DNA of 64,000 bases from the NCBI GenBank assembly GCA_030148805.1, contig JASBSS010000026.1, forward strand, positions 186,001 to 250,000, given 5' to 3'. How positions within the stretch are numbered: position 1 is the stretch's first letter; the number at the start of each line of letters is the position of its first letter. The stretch is from Thiogranum sp. (GTDB lineage: Bacteria > Pseudomonadota > Gammaproteobacteria > DSM-19610). The notes under the pieces are model-generated. The model did not search any database. It was not told where the DNA came from and worked only from the letters and a program-made list of their open reading frames with translations. Positions 48,600 through 59,350 of this stretch are shown piece by piece. Made by a program: the position numbers and the translations under genes.

Positions 48600-49790
48600 T
48601 CAGTCGCCTATCGCCCGCGCCATGAATGCGCGCATTTCCTCCAGCATCTCCTCGAACAAGGGGTTGTAGGTCAGTCGGCGGATGACCCGGCACGCCTGGG
48701 TCTCATCGAATATCTCGCCCAGGCAGTCTTCCTCGCCCGCCTTGCAGCGCTGGTATCTGGCCGGATCCATGCGGTAATAGTGGGCGCACACCCGTTGCGC
48801 GCCCTGCGCGCCGTAGTGGGGGTTGGCGGGTGACTGGATCAGCGAGGTATGGGCAAAGCTGCGGATGCGCTGTTGCGGAAAGTGCGAGGCGATGCGCTTC
48901 ACTCCGGCGGGCACCGGCGGGCGACGGCGGCTGTAATACAGCATCTGTTTCGGCCCGTTCTGGCGGTGGAACCACGTCAGGATGGCCGGCGCGTTCAGGG
49001 TGGCGTCCTGTTCGCTGGCGACCACGAACAAGGGCAGCGCGCGCGGGTTGAGCGGCTCGAGTCGCGCCAGCGCCTGGCGCAGTTGCCAGACCTCGGCGAT
49101 GGCGCGCTGGGGCAGCGATTCGTATTTGAAACAATCACTGTCCGGTTGCACGTCGAACCAGGCCAGGGGCCTCCAGCATCGCCCCAGGTGCGCCAGGGGA
49201 TTGGCCAGCCAGGCCAGCGCCGGCATCCGCAGCGCCGGGGCGAACAGGAACAGTCCGCGCACCCGTGGTTCCAGCAAGGCAGTGTAGAGGCTCAGCGTGG
49301 CGCCGGCGGAAAATCCGCAGAGATAGACCTCCTCGTAGCCGGCGCATAGCAGCGTGAGCAGGTGCCGCTGGGATCTCGCCCAATCCCGCCACCCAACGGC
49401 CAGCAAATCGCCCGGTCGGGTGCCATGACCGGGCAGCTGCATGGCCAGCACATAGAACCCCTGACGGGAGAAAAAGCCGGCCAGATCGCGCATGGCGTAA
49501 GGTGAATCGGTGAGCCCGTGGGTCATGAGTATCGCCCGTCGCGGCCGACGATCCGTGTCCGGGCTCAGGGTGAAAGGGGCATTTCCTTCGATGATCCAGC
49601 TGTCGCGGCGGCCATCGAGGTCGGTGCGCGCGGCGATCACCCGTTGACGCGCCGCCTGCAGGTATTCCTCTATACTCTCGCCGGAATAGTAAAAGCTGTC
49701 GTCGCCGTCAAACGGACGGTGGCGCTGCGACCATTCCTCGGCGGCCGGCCACGAACTCAGGTAGCTGCGGATGAAACCCAGGCGATTCAG
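48600..49790 (-). CDS. Alpha/beta hydrolase, probable CTG start
   Basis: 396 residues. The hydrolase fold has the oxyanion region [20 protein letters not shown], the nucleophile in [13 protein letters not shown] (GxSxG), a candidate acid in [10 protein letters not shown] and a candidate His in [11 protein letters not shown]. Substrate is unknown; it resembles serine aminopeptidase/lysophospholipase-type enzymes. No ATG, GTG or TTG lies in frame near the rnhB stop. CTG at 49790 overlaps it as CTGA with GGAG seven bases before; the first classic codon is a GTG about 50 codons in. It lies between rnhB and dnaE, which are usually adjacent, and may be co-expressed with both. Confidence 0.75.
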   Translation of the reverse strand: MNRLGFIRSYLSSWPAAEEWSQRHRPFDGDDSFYYSGESIEEYLQAARQRVIAARTDLDGRRDSWIIEGNAPFTLSPDTDRRPRRAILMTHGLTDSPYAMRDLAGFFSRQGFYVLAMQLPGHGTRPGDLLAVGWRDWARSQRHLLTLLCAGYEEVYLCGFSAGATLSLYTALLEPRVRGLFLFAPALRMPALAWLANPLAHLGRCWRPLAWFDVQPDSDCFKYESLPQRAIAEVWQLRQALARLEPLNPRALPLFVVASEQDATLNAPAILTWFHRQNGPKQMLYYSRRRPPVPAGVKRIASHFPQQRIRSFAHTSLIQSPANPHYGAQGAQRVCAHYYRMDPARYQRCKAGEEDCLGEIFDETQACRVIRRLTYNPLFEEMLEEMRAFMARAIGD

Positions 49791-50404
49791 TCCGCTTCTC
49801 CGCGCGCGCGCTCCAGCAGACGCCTGACCGGGGCATAGGTGCGCCGATGGATCGGCAACACCCCGAGATCGTGCAGCGCCAACAGGTGTTCGCGACTGGG
49901 ATAGCCCTTGTGTTGCGCCAGACCGTAACCGGGATAATGGGCGTCGAGCCTGATCATTTCCTCGTCCCGACAGACCTTGGCGATAATGGAAGCAGCGCTG
50001 ATGGCCGGCACCAGCGAATCGCCCTTGACCACCGCCAGCGAGCGGCACGCCAGCGCCGGACAGCGGTTCCCGTCCACCAGGGCGATGGCCGGCGCCAGCG
50101 ACAGCCCCTCGACGGCGCGGCGCATCGCCAACAAGCTCGCCTGGAGAATGTTGATGCGGTCGATTTCCTCGACCTCCGCCCGCCCCAGCGACCAGGCCAG
50201 CGCGCACTCGCGGATTTCGGCGGCCAGCGCCAGCCGCCGCTTTTCGTTGAGTTTTTTCGAATCGTCGAGCCCCTGGATCGGCCGCTCGGGGTCGAGGATG
50301 ACGGCGGCTGCCACCACCGGGCCGGCCAGCGGACCGCGTCCCACCTCGTCCACTCCGGCCAGTGGAGCGGGATAGTCGCCGGATCTGAAGCAGAAGGTTT
50401 GCAT
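49787..50404 (-). CDS. rnhB: Ribonuclease HII
   Basis: 205 residues. It removes ribonucleotides from DNA. The acidic active site is in [20 protein letters not shown] (Asp and Glu) and LVDGN; the block [19 protein letters not shown] is diagnostic. It follows lpxB by 30 bases. Confidence 0.96.
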   Translation of the reverse strand: MQTFCFRSGDYPAPLAGVDEVGRGPLAGPVVAAAVILDPERPIQGLDDSKKLNEKRRLALAAEIRECALAWSLGRAEVEEIDRINILQASLLAMRRAVEGLSLAPAIALVDGNRCPALACRSLAVVKGDSLVPAISAASIIAKVCRDEEMIRLDAHYPGYGLAQHKGYPSREHLLALHDLGVLPIHRRTYAPVRRLLERARGEAD

Positions 50405-50434
50405 GCTACCCTTGTCGGTCGATCTTACTTATTG

Positions 50435-51595
50435 TCAAAGCCCCCGATGCCTGAGCGCATGGTCCAAAACCCGCCGAGCCACTTGTTCGATGCTGTCGCG
50501 GCGCAGCTGCTGGTGCAACGCGGCGAAAGGCGCGATTTGTTTGCCCATCAGCGCCGGGGTTTGCAGCAACTCCAGTACCGCCGCGGCAAGCGCCGCTGGG
50601 TTGGCATCGTCTTGGAGAAACTCCGGCACTTGGCGCCTGCCCAGCAGAATATTCGGCAGCGCCACGTCCGGTACACGCAACAGTGCACGTATCAGCCGGT
50701 AGCTCAACCCGTGCATACGATAGGCCACCACCATCGGCCGGCGCAAGAGCAGGCATTCCAGCGTGGCGGTGCCGGAGGCCAGCAACACCAGGTCGGCGGC
50801 GCACATCGCCTCGCGTGCCCGACCCTCAAGCAGCTTGACGTCCAGGTGGGCGAACTGCGCTCGGCGCAACAGGTCACGGCAGTGGTCGAACAAGGCGGGA
50901 GTGGCCGCCGGCAACACCAATTGCAGGCCGGGGAGTTGGCTTGAACAGCGGCTCGCGGTGTGCAGAAACAGAGGCAACAGACGGCTTACCTCGGACGCGC
51001 GACTGCCCGGTAGCAAGGCCAGGCAGGGTTGGTGCGGCCCGAGAGCAAGTGTTTGTCGCGTCGCGTCGCGGGCGCAGTCGGGATCGATTTCGTCTGCCAG
51101 CGGGTGTCCGACGAAGCGCGCCGCGACCCCCTGTTCGTGGTAGAATTTTGTTTCGAAGGGGAACAGGGTCAGCACTTCGTCGGCGCATGCGCGTATTTTT
51201 TTCAACCGATAGCGCCGCCAGGCCCAGACCGCGGGACTGACCCAGTGCAGCGTGGGGATGGCGCGGCCACGCAGGCGTTTTTCCAGTCCCAGATTGAAAT
51301 CCGGCGCATCGATACCGACAAACACCTGCGGCGCGCGGGCGATCAGCTGCCGGGCCAGCCGTGCCCGCAGGCGCACCAGAGCGGGCAGATGCTGTAGCAC
51401 CTCGGCCAGTCCCATGACCGCCAACGCCTCGCTGGGCGCCAGCGCCTCACAACCGGCCGCGCGCATCTCGGGACCGGCGACGCCGACAAAGCAGGCCTGG
51501 GGATGTTGCTGGCGGATACGCCGGATCAGCAAGGCGCCGAGTCTGTCGCCGGAGGGTTCGCCCGCGGCAAGCGCAATACAAAGCGGCGGCGACAT
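50435..51595 (-). CDS. lpxB: Lipid-A-disaccharide synthase
   Basis: 386 residues, GT19 family. It joins UDP-2,3-diacylglucosamine and lipid X. N-terminal IALAAGEPSGDRLGALLIRR, FVGIDAPDFNLGLEKRLRGR and LLPGSRASEVSRLLPLFL are characteristic, and the C-terminal LLASGTATLECLLLRRPMVV is the nucleotide-sugar site. It starts 3 bases after lpxA. Confidence 0.96.
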   Translation of the reverse strand: MSPPLCIALAAGEPSGDRLGALLIRRIRQQHPQACFVGVAGPEMRAAGCEALAPSEALAVMGLAEVLQHLPALVRLRARLARQLIARAPQVFVGIDAPDFNLGLEKRLRGRAIPTLHWVSPAVWAWRRYRLKKIRACADEVLTLFPFETKFYHEQGVAARFVGHPLADEIDPDCARDATRQTLALGPHQPCLALLPGSRASEVSRLLPLFLHTASRCSSQLPGLQLVLPAATPALFDHCRDLLRRAQFAHLDVKLLEGRAREAMCAADLVLLASGTATLECLLLRRPMVVAYRMHGLSYRLIRALLRVPDVALPNILLGRRQVPEFLQDDANPAALAAAVLELLQTPALMGKQIAPFAALHQQLRRDSIEQVARRVLDHALRHRGL

Positions 51596-51598
51596 CGC

Positions 51599-52393
51599 CT
51601 AGCGCACGATGCTGCGCGAACAGCTTTGCAGAAACGTCAGCATCGCCGCCACATCCTCGCACGATTCGGCCAGCGGGCGCAGTTGCGCCAGCGCCTGCTC
51701 CAGGGTCAGTCCGGAGCGATACAGCAGGCGGTAGGCCTGATTCAGACGGCGAATGCGCTCGGGACTGAAACCACGCCTTTTTAGCCCCTCGCGGTTGAGC
51801 CCACGCGGGTGCGCCCGGCCCTCGCAGACGGTGACAAACGGCGGTACGCATTTGTTGATTCTGGCGCCATAGGCGGCAAACGCGTGGGCGCCGATATGGC
51901 AGTGCTGGTGAATCAGCGTCGCGCCGCCCAGGGTGACGTAATCGTCTACCTGCACGTGCCCGGCGAGGGTGACATTGTTGGCCAGGACGGTGTGACTGCC
52001 AATCCGACAATCGTGCGCGATATGCACATAGGCCATGATCCAGTTGTCGTCGCCGATACGGGTTATGCCTTGGTCCTGCGCCGTACCGCGATTGATGGTC
52101 ACATATTCGCGAATGGTGTTGTTGCTGCCGATCTCCAGGCGGGTGGCCTCGCCGGCGTATTTTTTATCCTGGGGTTCCTGCCCCAGGGAGGCGAAGGGAA
52201 AAATGCGCGTGTTCTCGCCGATGTGGGTGATCCCTTCGAGCACGGCGTGCGCGCCGATCCGGCACTGGGACTCGACTTCGACCTCGGCGCCGATGACCGC
52301 ATAGGGGCCGACGACGACGTCGGCGGCAATCCGGGCCATCGGATGAACGACGGCCGTGTCATGGATCAAGGGCTCGGAGTGCGCAGGACTCAC
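51599..52393 (-). CDS. lpxA: UDP-N-acetylglucosamine acyltransferase
   Basis: 264 residues. It catalyses the first lipid A step. The left-handed beta helix is built of hexapeptide repeats, and the catalytic histidine lies in YVHIAHDCRIGSHTVLANNV. The C-terminal helical domain includes RGLNREGLKRRGFSPERIRR. GTG start directly follows the fabZ stop. Confidence 0.97.
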   Translation of the reverse strand: MSPAHSEPLIHDTAVVHPMARIAADVVVGPYAVIGAEVEVESQCRIGAHAVLEGITHIGENTRIFPFASLGQEPQDKKYAGEATRLEIGSNNTIREYVTINRGTAQDQGITRIGDDNWIMAYVHIAHDCRIGSHTVLANNVTLAGHVQVDDYVTLGGATLIHQHCHIGAHAFAAYGARINKCVPPFVTVCEGRAHPRGLNREGLKRRGFSPERIRRLNQAYRLLYRSGLTLEQALAQLRPLAESCEDVAAMLTFLQSCSRSIVR

Positions 52394-52834
52394 TCAATCG
52401 ATCTTGCGCTCTGTGCACATAATCACGGCACTGGCGGCAGTGGCCTCGCCAACGCTGGCGAGGGTGTCGAACACCCAGATGCCCCGCTTCTGCTTGCTGA
52501 CGTTCACCGCGAGGTGTAACTGATCGCCGGGCGTTACCGGCTGCTTGAAGCGGGCATTGTCGATACCCACCAGATAATACAAGGTATCGCGCTCAGCGCC
52601 GCGTTGTTCGCTGTTGAAGGCCAGCAGACCAGTCGCCTGCGCCAAGGCCTCGAGTATCAGGACGCCGGGCATGACGGGTTTTTGCGGAAAGTGGCCCTGA
52701 AAGAACGGCTCGTTGAACGTCACGTTTTTGATCGCCCGCAAGGAGGCTCCTGGCTCGAACTCCAGCACCCTATCCACCAACAGGAACGGATAGCGGTGCG
52801 GAAGCAGATTTTTTATTGCGTTCACATCCATCAT
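52394..52834 (-). CDS. fabZ: 3-hydroxyacyl-ACP dehydratase FabZ
   Basis: 146 residues of the hotdog fold. Catalytic His is in [20 protein letters not shown] and Glu in [10 protein letters not shown]; the N-terminal [20 protein letters not shown] is typical. It dehydrates hydroxyacyl-ACP in fatty acid elongation and competes with LpxA for hydroxymyristoyl-ACP. Two ATGs in tandem begin the gene. Confidence 0.97.
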   Translation of the reverse strand: MMDVNAIKNLLPHRYPFLLVDRVLEFEPGASLRAIKNVTFNEPFFQGHFPQKPVMPGVLILEALAQATGLLAFNSEQRGAERDTLYYLVGIDNARFKQPVTPGDQLHLAVNVSKQKRGIWVFDTLASVGEATAASAVIMCTERKID

Positions 52835-52858
52835 CTGATTATTAATTCGATTTCTCTA

Positions 52859-53890
52859 TTATTTGCTTAACTCTTTGATCGAAAATTTCTTTTCCAACTC
52901 GTCAAGTCGCCTGACCCAACGGTCGAGCTGCTTCATCCTGACTGCGTTGTGGCGCCAGGCGCGATTTTCCATCAGCGGCGTTCCCGCCGAATAGGTGCCT
53001 GCGGCGCGAATCGAATGGGTCACCATCGACATTCCGGTAATGTGCACATGATCGGCGATATCCAGATGACCGACGACCCCGACGCCGCCGGCGAGCGTAC
53101 AGTGCCGGCCGATACGGGTGCTGCCGGAAATGCCCACGCAGCCGGCGATGGCCGTGTGCGCGCCAATGAAGACATTATGCGCGACCTGAACCTGATTATC
53201 GATCTTGACGCCTTCCTCGATCACCGTGTCGCCCAGGGCGCCGCGATCGACGGTGGTGTTGGCGCCGATCTCGACGTCATCGCCGATGGAGACACTCCCG
53301 ACCTGGGGGATCTTCTCCCACCGCTGAGCGACGCGCGCCATGCCGAAGCCGTCGCTACCGATGACCACCCCTGGGTGGAGCAGCGCGCGCTGACCGACCC
53401 GGGCTCCGGCGAGCACCGTCACCCGGGCCACCAGGCGACTGCCGGCACCAATGCTGACCCCCGCTGCGAGTACACAGGCCGGGCCAATGAAAACCCCCGC
53501 GCCGACGCTGGCGCGCGCCTCCACTACCGCGCCGGGGCCCACCCATGCGCTGGCGTCGACCTCAGCGGCAGGATCGACCACTGCCTGCGGATGGATTCCA
53601 CGCGGGAGCGTGTCGGCGGGATGGAGCAACCTCGCGGCCCGCGCATAGGCCAGATAAGGGTCGTCACAGATCAATACGGCGCTCGGTGCCGCCCCCGCCT
53701 CGGCCGCGCGCAGAATCACCGCCGAGGCCCGGGTGGCGGCCAGATGACGCCGATAGCGGCCATTGGCGAGAAAACTCAGTTGTCCGGGCACGGCGTCTTT
53801 CAACGTCGCCATGCCCTCGATGAGCGTGCGGCCGTCGCCGCGCAGCTCGGCATCCAGTGCCTGCGCCAGCTGGGCGAGCGTCAGTGACAT
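52859..53890 (-). CDS. lpxD: UDP-3-O-acylglucosamine N-acyltransferase
   Basis: 343 residues. It catalyses the third lipid A step. An N-terminal uridine-binding domain (GQLSFLANGRYRRHLAATRA) precedes the hexapeptide-repeat helix with the catalytic histidine in VQVAHNVFIGAHTAIAGCVG. The C-terminal helix ends the protein. It lies between skp and fabZ in the standard order. Confidence 0.97.
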   Translation of the reverse strand: MSLTLAQLAQALDAELRGDGRTLIEGMATLKDAVPGQLSFLANGRYRRHLAATRASAVILRAAEAGAAPSAVLICDDPYLAYARAARLLHPADTLPRGIHPQAVVDPAAEVDASAWVGPGAVVEARASVGAGVFIGPACVLAAGVSIGAGSRLVARVTVLAGARVGQRALLHPGVVIGSDGFGMARVAQRWEKIPQVGSVSIGDDVEIGANTTVDRGALGDTVIEEGVKIDNQVQVAHNVFIGAHTAIAGCVGISGSTRIGRHCTLAGGVGVVGHLDIADHVHITGMSMVTHSIRAAGTYSAGTPLMENRAWRHNAVRMKQLDRWVRRLDELEKKFSIKELSK

Positions 53891-53902
53891 GCGCCGTCGC
53901 GG

Positions 53903-54424
53903 TTATTTGCCGGACTTGGCCTGGGCCTTGAGTTTATCCAGGACAAAATCGGTGATATCCACGCTCTTGTTCGAGTAGACCACGCCTTGCCCCAGAATCA
54001 CGTCGTAGTTCTTCTCCTTCGCCAGCGTCACGGTCGCTTCATACATCTGCCGTTGCAGCTTCGACAGGACTTCGTTCTTGCGGATGTTGAGGTCATCGCG
54101 GAACTCGTCCTGGGTGCGCTTGAGCTCGCGCCGCTTGGAGAGAATCTCGCGCTCGAGCTTGCTGCTTTCCTTCTCGCTCATCACGGCGCCGTCGCGCGCG
54201 GCCTTGTCTTCAAGGTCGCGAATGCTTTTTTGCAGTTTCACCAATTCCTGTTCGCGGGGCGCAAATTCGGTTTCGATGTCGGCCTGCGCCGATTTCGCCT
54301 GTGGCGCCTCTTCCATCAGCCGGACCGTGTCCACCACGCCGACGCGGGTTTCCGCCATCGCCGGAGCGCCGATCAGCGCGCTCGCCGCCAACAACGGTAC
54401 GGATATTCTCGCTAACATGTTCAC
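53903..54424 (-). CDS. skp: Periplasmic chaperone Skp/OmpH
   Basis: 173 residues. The signal peptide (LLAASALIGAPAMA) is followed by a beta core (TRVGVVDTVRLMEEAPQAKS) and long charged coiled-coil arms (ESSKLEREILSKRRELKRTQ). The C-terminal KNYDVILGQGVVYSNKSVDI is the usual ending. Skp holds unfolded outer membrane proteins for BamA, encoded next to it. Confidence 0.94.
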   Translation of the reverse strand: MNMLARISVPLLAASALIGAPAMAETRVGVVDTVRLMEEAPQAKSAQADIETEFAPREQELVKLQKSIRDLEDKAARDGAVMSEKESSKLEREILSKRRELKRTQDEFRDDLNIRKNEVLSKLQRQMYEATVTLAKEKNYDVILGQGVVYSNKSVDITDFVLDKLKAQAKSGK

Positions 54425-54465
54425 AAAGTCTCTCCTCGAAAAATTAACTGGTCGTGGCCGATCGA

Positions 54466-56766
54466 TCAGAAGCCGGCACCCAGCGTGAACTGGAACTGTT
54501 GCAGCTTGTCGCCCGATTGGTCGTTAAAGGGTTGCGCTATGCTGATAGTCAGCGGACCCACTGGAGACAACCAGGCGGCGCCCAGACCCACGGACATGCG
54601 CAGTTCGTTCGCCGACCAGTCGCCGGCACCGGCAAATACATTACCCACATCGGTGAACAGGCTCAAGCGCACGGCATTGCTTTCTGTCAAAAAGGGTGGC
54701 GGAAACAGTAGTTGAGCGGTTCCTACGGTGCGGAAGTTGCCACCAATCGGAAGATTACGGCTGTCGCGTGGGCCGAGTGAGTAATCCTCATAGCCGCGGA
54801 CAGAGCCAGACCTCACGCCACCGGCATAGAAATTCTCGAAAAACGGCATTTCACTGAAATTGCCGAAGCCGTCGCCATAGCCGATGTCGGTTTTCAACTC
54901 GAAGACAAACAGGCGCGTTAACGGAACAAACTGCTGCAGGGTCAAATTGAGTTTATAAAACTCCAGTTCCGAGCCGGGGAATTTGCTCTCTGCACTTACC
55001 CGTCGCACCCCGCCCTCGTTGGGAAAAATACGTCGGTCGCGGGTGTCATGGGTAAAGCTTGTCGATAACCCAAAGCTAAGAAATTCATTGCCATAACGGT
55101 TGATGAAATCCAATACTTCCTGCGAGGCAAGCTGTGATGTGCTCAATTTCAGGCTGTCGGCCAAGAAACTGAACTGGAAAGAATTGAATTCATTGATTGG
55201 AAACCCGTACGTGAGATTGCTGCCAAAGGTATCGGTTGAGTAGCTCGTGATATTGAGTCGATTGGCGTTGGTGCTACGGTAATAGGCGCCGAAGCCGCGG
55301 CTGATGCCATCGACACTGTAATATGGGTTGTTATAAGAAAAGCTGTAAACACTGTTGTAGCTGCTATTATTGAGCGAAACGCTGACACTACGCCCGGTAC
55401 CGAGAAAGTTGTCCTGGGAAATGCTGCCATTGAGGATGATGCCCGAGGTCTGCGAAAACCCCACGCCCAGGGAGATACTGCCCGAGGGCTGCTCGACCAC
55501 CGAGTAATTCACGTCCACCTGGTCGGTGGCGCCCGGCACCGCCGGGGTCTCGACATTCACCGTTTCAAAAAAACCCAGACGCTGCAGCCGGGTGCGGGAA
55601 CGTTCGACTTTTTCCGCGGAGAACCACCCGCCTTCCATCTGCCGCATCTCCTGGCGCAGAACCTGGTCGCGGGTTTTGCTGTTGCCGGCGAAATTGATCC
55701 GTCGGACATAGACGCGCTTGCCCGGGTCGACGAAGAAGGTCAGATCGACCTCGCGGGTCTTCTCGTCGATCTCGGGCACGGTATTGACGTTGGCGAAGGC
55801 GTAACCCTCGTTGCCGAGCGTTTTGGAGATGCGGGTGACGGTGTCGGTGACGCGCTTGCGAGAAAAAACGTCACCGGCGTTTATCTGGAAATCCGGGTAG
55901 AGTTTCTCCGGCGGCACCGCCAGTTCTCCGGACAGACGGATTTCGCGCACCTTGTACTGCTTGCCCTCGGAGATATTGATGGTGATGTAGATGTCTTTCT
56001 TATCCGGCGTGATCGACACCTGCGTTGAGTTGATGGCGAACTTGATGTATCCGCGGTCCTGATAGAACGAGCGCAGGGTTTCCAGGTCCGCCGCCAGCTC
56101 CTGCTTGGAATATTGGTCGTCCTTGGTGTAGAACGACAACCAGTTGGGGGTGCTCTGGTTGAATTTCTCCAACAGGGTTTCGTCGTCGAAGACCTTGTTG
56201 CCGACGATGTTGATCTGGCGAATCTTGGCCACCGCGCCTTCGGAAACGTCGATCAGGATATCTACCCGGTTCCGCTCCAGCGGCGTCACCGTGGTCTGAA
56301 TCTTCACGCCGTACTTGCCGCGGCTGTAATACTGCCGCTCCAGCTCCAGCTCGACTTTCTCCAGCAACGAGCGATCGAAGACCCGCCCTTTGGCCAGCCC
56401 TATATCCTTCAGCGAGTCGAGCAGCGGCTCGGTTTCCAGGTCTTCGTTGCCCTGGATCTTGATGTCGGCGATCGCCGGGCGCTCGGTCACCACCACCACC
56501 AGGACATCGCCGTCGCGCTCCAGGCGCACATTCTTGAAAAATCCCGACTTGAACAAGGCGCGAATGGTGCGCTCCGATTCATACTGGGTGAACTGATCGC
56601 CCACCTGCACCGGGAGGAAGTTGAATACCGTACCCGGTGATATACGCTGTAAACCCTCCACGCGGATGTCGCTGACGCGGAAGCTGTCGAAAGCCTGCGC
56701 GGGAAGCGATAACAGGCCGAGAACACACGACAGAACGATAAGAAGACGGCGCAGTGTCACTTCCAA
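54466..56766 (-). CDS. bamA: Outer membrane protein assembly factor BamA
   Basis: 766 residues. A signal peptide (LLIVLSCVLGLLSLPAQA) is followed by five POTRA domains and a C-terminal 16-strand barrel (Omp85), ending in GAGF with the terminal Phe needed for assembly. The barrel loop motif VRGYEDYSLGPRDSRNLPIG carries the conserved VRGY/F-type sequence. It inserts outer membrane proteins. The start codon is unclear: TTG at 56766 or GTG at 56760; GGAG lies 10 bases before the TTG. Confidence 0.97.
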   Translation of the reverse strand: MEVTLRRLLIVLSCVLGLLSLPAQAFDSFRVSDIRVEGLQRISPGTVFNFLPVQVGDQFTQYESERTIRALFKSGFFKNVRLERDGDVLVVVVTERPAIADIKIQGNEDLETEPLLDSLKDIGLAKGRVFDRSLLEKVELELERQYYSRGKYGVKIQTTVTPLERNRVDILIDVSEGAVAKIRQINIVGNKVFDDETLLEKFNQSTPNWLSFYTKDDQYSKQELAADLETLRSFYQDRGYIKFAINSTQVSITPDKKDIYITINISEGKQYKVREIRLSGELAVPPEKLYPDFQINAGDVFSRKRVTDTVTRISKTLGNEGYAFANVNTVPEIDEKTREVDLTFFVDPGKRVYVRRINFAGNSKTRDQVLRQEMRQMEGGWFSAEKVERSRTRLQRLGFFETVNVETPAVPGATDQVDVNYSVVEQPSGSISLGVGFSQTSGIILNGSISQDNFLGTGRSVSVSLNNSSYNSVYSFSYNNPYYSVDGISRGFGAYYRSTNANRLNITSYSTDTFGSNLTYGFPINEFNSFQFSFLADSLKLSTSQLASQEVLDFINRYGNEFLSFGLSTSFTHDTRDRRIFPNEGGVRRVSAESKFPGSELEFYKLNLTLQQFVPLTRLFVFELKTDIGYGDGFGNFSEMPFFENFYAGGVRSGSVRGYEDYSLGPRDSRNLPIGGNFRTVGTAQLLFPPPFLTESNAVRLSLFTDVGNVFAGAGDWSANELRMSVGLGAAWLSPVGPLTISIAQPFNDQSGDKLQQFQFTLGAGF

Positions 56767-56771
56767 GGTAC

Positions 56772-58142
56772 TCAGGCTCCAAACAGTCGGGTCAGATCAT
56801 TGTAAAAAGCGATACTCATCAGCATCAGCAACAGCACGATGCCCAGCTGCTGGCCGACCTGCTGCGCGGCCTCCGACAGCGGCCGGCCACGCAACCACTC
56901 GATCAGGTTGTAGAGCAGGTGGCCGCCGTCGAGCACCGGTATCGGCAGCAGGTTCAACACACCCAGGCTGATGCTGACAATGGCGAGAAACTTGAGGAAA
57001 CTTGCCAGGCCGATACTGGCCGAATAGCCGGCGTATTGGGCGATGCTGATCGGGCCGCTGATGTTCTCGACCGATGCCCTCCCGGCCAGCATGCCCCACA
57101 AGGTGCGTACCGTCAGCGCGCTCATCTCCCAGGTACTGCCGAGCGCCTTGGTCACCGCCTGCAGCGGTCCGTAACGCACCTGGGTGCGCAGCCCCTCCTC
57201 CACCTCAGGCGGCGGCGGGCGCACATACGCCCCGATCTGGCCGATGCTTTCGCCCCGCTCTTCGACCGTGCGCGGGATCAGCGTCAATGGCAGCCGCCGG
57301 CCGTCTCGTTCGACCTCGACCCGCAGTTGGCTGCCCGGGTGGGCGCGGATGTAATCCACCCAGTCACCCCAGCTGTCGATCCTGGTCGCGTCCACGGCCA
57401 GCACGCGGTCGCCGGGACGCAACCCGGCCTGCTCGGCCGGACCGCCCGCGACCAGGCGCTCGATGACCGGAGCCAGCACCGGGTGCCAGACGGAAAGACC
57501 CAGATTCTGCAGCAGACCTCCCTTGTCGAGCGCGTTGTCCTGGGCGGCAAAATTGAACCGCAACACCTTGTGCTCGCCATCGGGCCTTTGCACCAGGACA
57601 TCGACCGTTTCGGCCGCCAGGGCGGAGTCGAGCAGCTCCAGGGTGGCGCTGTCCCAGGTGGGCGTCGGCGTGTCTTTAACCCGCAGAATCTGATCGCCGT
57701 TGACAAAGCCGGCGACGGCGGCGGCCGAGCGTGGCGCCACCTCGCCGACTATCGGCTTGATGCCCGGCACACCGCTGACGAACATCAGCCAATAGGCGAC
57801 GATGGCGAAAAGAAAATTGAACAACGGACCGGCCAGAATCACCGCCGAGCGGGTCGCCAGCGACTGGCGATTGAAGGCGCGCGCGGCCTCCTGAGGGGGC
57901 ACTTGCGCTTCGCGCTCGTCGAGCATTTTGACGTAGCCGCCAAGCGGCAAGGCGGCGATGGCGAATTCCGTGTCGTCGGCGCCAAAGCGCCGCGACCATA
58001 GCGGCTTGCCGAAACCGATGGAGAAACGCAACACCTTGACGCCCAGTTTGCGCGCCACCCAGAAATGGCCGAATTCGTGCACCGCGACCAGAACACTGAT
58101 GGCCACGACGAATGCCAGCAATGAGGCTCCGAAGCCACTCAT
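56772..58142 (-). CDS. rseP: Site-2 metalloprotease RseP
   Basis: 456 residues with four membrane segments. The zinc site is [16 protein letters not shown] plus the C-terminal [19 protein letters not shown]. Two PDZ domains lie between. RseP cuts anti-sigma factor RseA and signal peptide remnants, linking envelope stress to sigma-E. ATG overlaps the dxr stop as ATGA; bamA follows after 5 bases. Confidence 0.96.
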   Translation of the reverse strand: MSGFGASLLAFVVAISVLVAVHEFGHFWVARKLGVKVLRFSIGFGKPLWSRRFGADDTEFAIAALPLGGYVKMLDEREAQVPPQEAARAFNRQSLATRSAVILAGPLFNFLFAIVAYWLMFVSGVPGIKPIVGEVAPRSAAAVAGFVNGDQILRVKDTPTPTWDSATLELLDSALAAETVDVLVQRPDGEHKVLRFNFAAQDNALDKGGLLQNLGLSVWHPVLAPVIERLVAGGPAEQAGLRPGDRVLAVDATRIDSWGDWVDYIRAHPGSQLRVEVERDGRRLPLTLIPRTVEERGESIGQIGAYVRPPPPEVEEGLRTQVRYGPLQAVTKALGSTWEMSALTVRTLWGMLAGRASVENISGPISIAQYAGYSASIGLASFLKFLAIVSISLGVLNLLPIPVLDGGHLLYNLIEWLRGRPLSEAAQQVGQQLGIVLLLMLMSIAFYNDLTRLFGA

Positions 58143-59350
58143 ATCACCACCTTTCGCCCGCTGGGAGCGCCGATCAGATCGAGCGCGCAGGCACGCGCGC
58201 GCGCGTCGTCCTCGAGGATTCGCTCGACCGAATCGGCCGCTCCCGGAGTCAGTTTTTCCAGTGTGGTTTCGATCACGGCGGGAATACCGGTGAACGCCAA
58301 GCGTCGGTCGAGAAACGCCTGCACCGCCACTTCGTTGGCCGCGTTCAGAATCGCCGGCGCCGTACCGCCGGCGTGCCAGGCTTCCTGGGCCAGGCGCAAG
58401 CAGGGGAAACGGTGTGTATCGGGGGCCTCAAAGTCCAGGCGACCGACGGCGAAGATATCCAGTGGCTCGACACCGGCGTCGATGCGACGCGGCCACGCCA
58501 GGCAATGGGCGATGGGGGTGCGCATATCGGGATTGCCCAGCTGGGCGAGCACCGAGCCGTCGTGATACTGCACCATCGAGTGCACCACGCTTTGCGGGTG
58601 AATAATGACCTGCACGTCCTCTTCCGGCAAGGCGAACAACCAACAGGCTTCGATCACCTCCAGCCCTTTGTTCATCATGGTGGCGGAGTCGACTGAGATT
58701 TTGCGCCCCATTTCCCAGTTGGGATGAGCGCAAGCCTGCTCGGGCGAGAGTTTGGACATCTGCTCGGGTGCGGTAGTTCGAAACGGACCGCCGGAGGCGG
58801 TCAACAGGATGCGGGTCACGCCATCGGGGCGACCCGCGCCGGGCAGATAACCGGCCGGCATGCTCTGAAAGAGCGCGTTGTGCTCGCTGTCGACCGGTAA
58901 CAGCGTGGCCCCGCCGGCCACCACCTGTTGCATGAACAGGCCACCCGACATGACCAGCGCTTCCTTGTTGGCCAGCAGGATCCGCTTGCCGCCGCGGGCC
59001 GCTTCCAGGGTCGGCAACAGGCCGGCCGCGCCGACAATCGCGGACATCACGGTGTCGACCTGGGCCAGAGCCACCACTTCACACAGCCCCTGCGCGCCGG
59101 CCAGCACCTGGGTATCCGGCGCGCCACGGCGCAGCTCCCGCCGCAGTCGCTCGGCGGCATCCGTATCGGCCATCACCGCCCAATCCGGCCGATGGCGGCG
59201 GCACAGATCGAGCAGACCCTCGACGTCGCGGTTGGCCGTGAGCGCCACGGCCCGATAACGATCCGGATGGCGCTCGATGACATCCAGCGTGCTCAGACCG
59301 ATGGAACCGGTCGCGCCGAGGACCGCGACACCTTGCCGCGGGCCGTTCAC
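58139..59350 (-). CDS. dxr: 1-deoxy-D-xylulose 5-phosphate reductoisomerase
   Basis: 403 residues. It makes methylerythritol phosphate using NADPH. The cofactor motif [20 protein letters not shown], metal site [13 protein letters not shown], and [20 protein letters not shown] are intact. The ispD and ispF genes of the same MEP pathway are also in the window. Start is GTG at 59350 overlapping the cdsA stop as GTGA. Confidence 0.97.
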   Translation of the reverse strand: MNGPRQGVAVLGATGSIGLSTLDVIERHPDRYRAVALTANRDVEGLLDLCRRHRPDWAVMADTDAAERLRRELRRGAPDTQVLAGAQGLCEVVALAQVDTVMSAIVGAAGLLPTLEAARGGKRILLANKEALVMSGGLFMQQVVAGGATLLPVDSEHNALFQSMPAGYLPGAGRPDGVTRILLTASGGPFRTTAPEQMSKLSPEQACAHPNWEMGRKISVDSATMMNKGLEVIEACWLFALPEEDVQVIIHPQSVVHSMVQYHDGSVLAQLGNPDMRTPIAHCLAWPRRIDAGVEPLDIFAVGRLDFEAPDTHRFPCLRLAQEAWHAGGTAPAILNAANEVAVQAFLDRRLAFTGIPAVIETTLEKLTPGAADSVERILEDDARARACALDLIGAPSGRKVVI

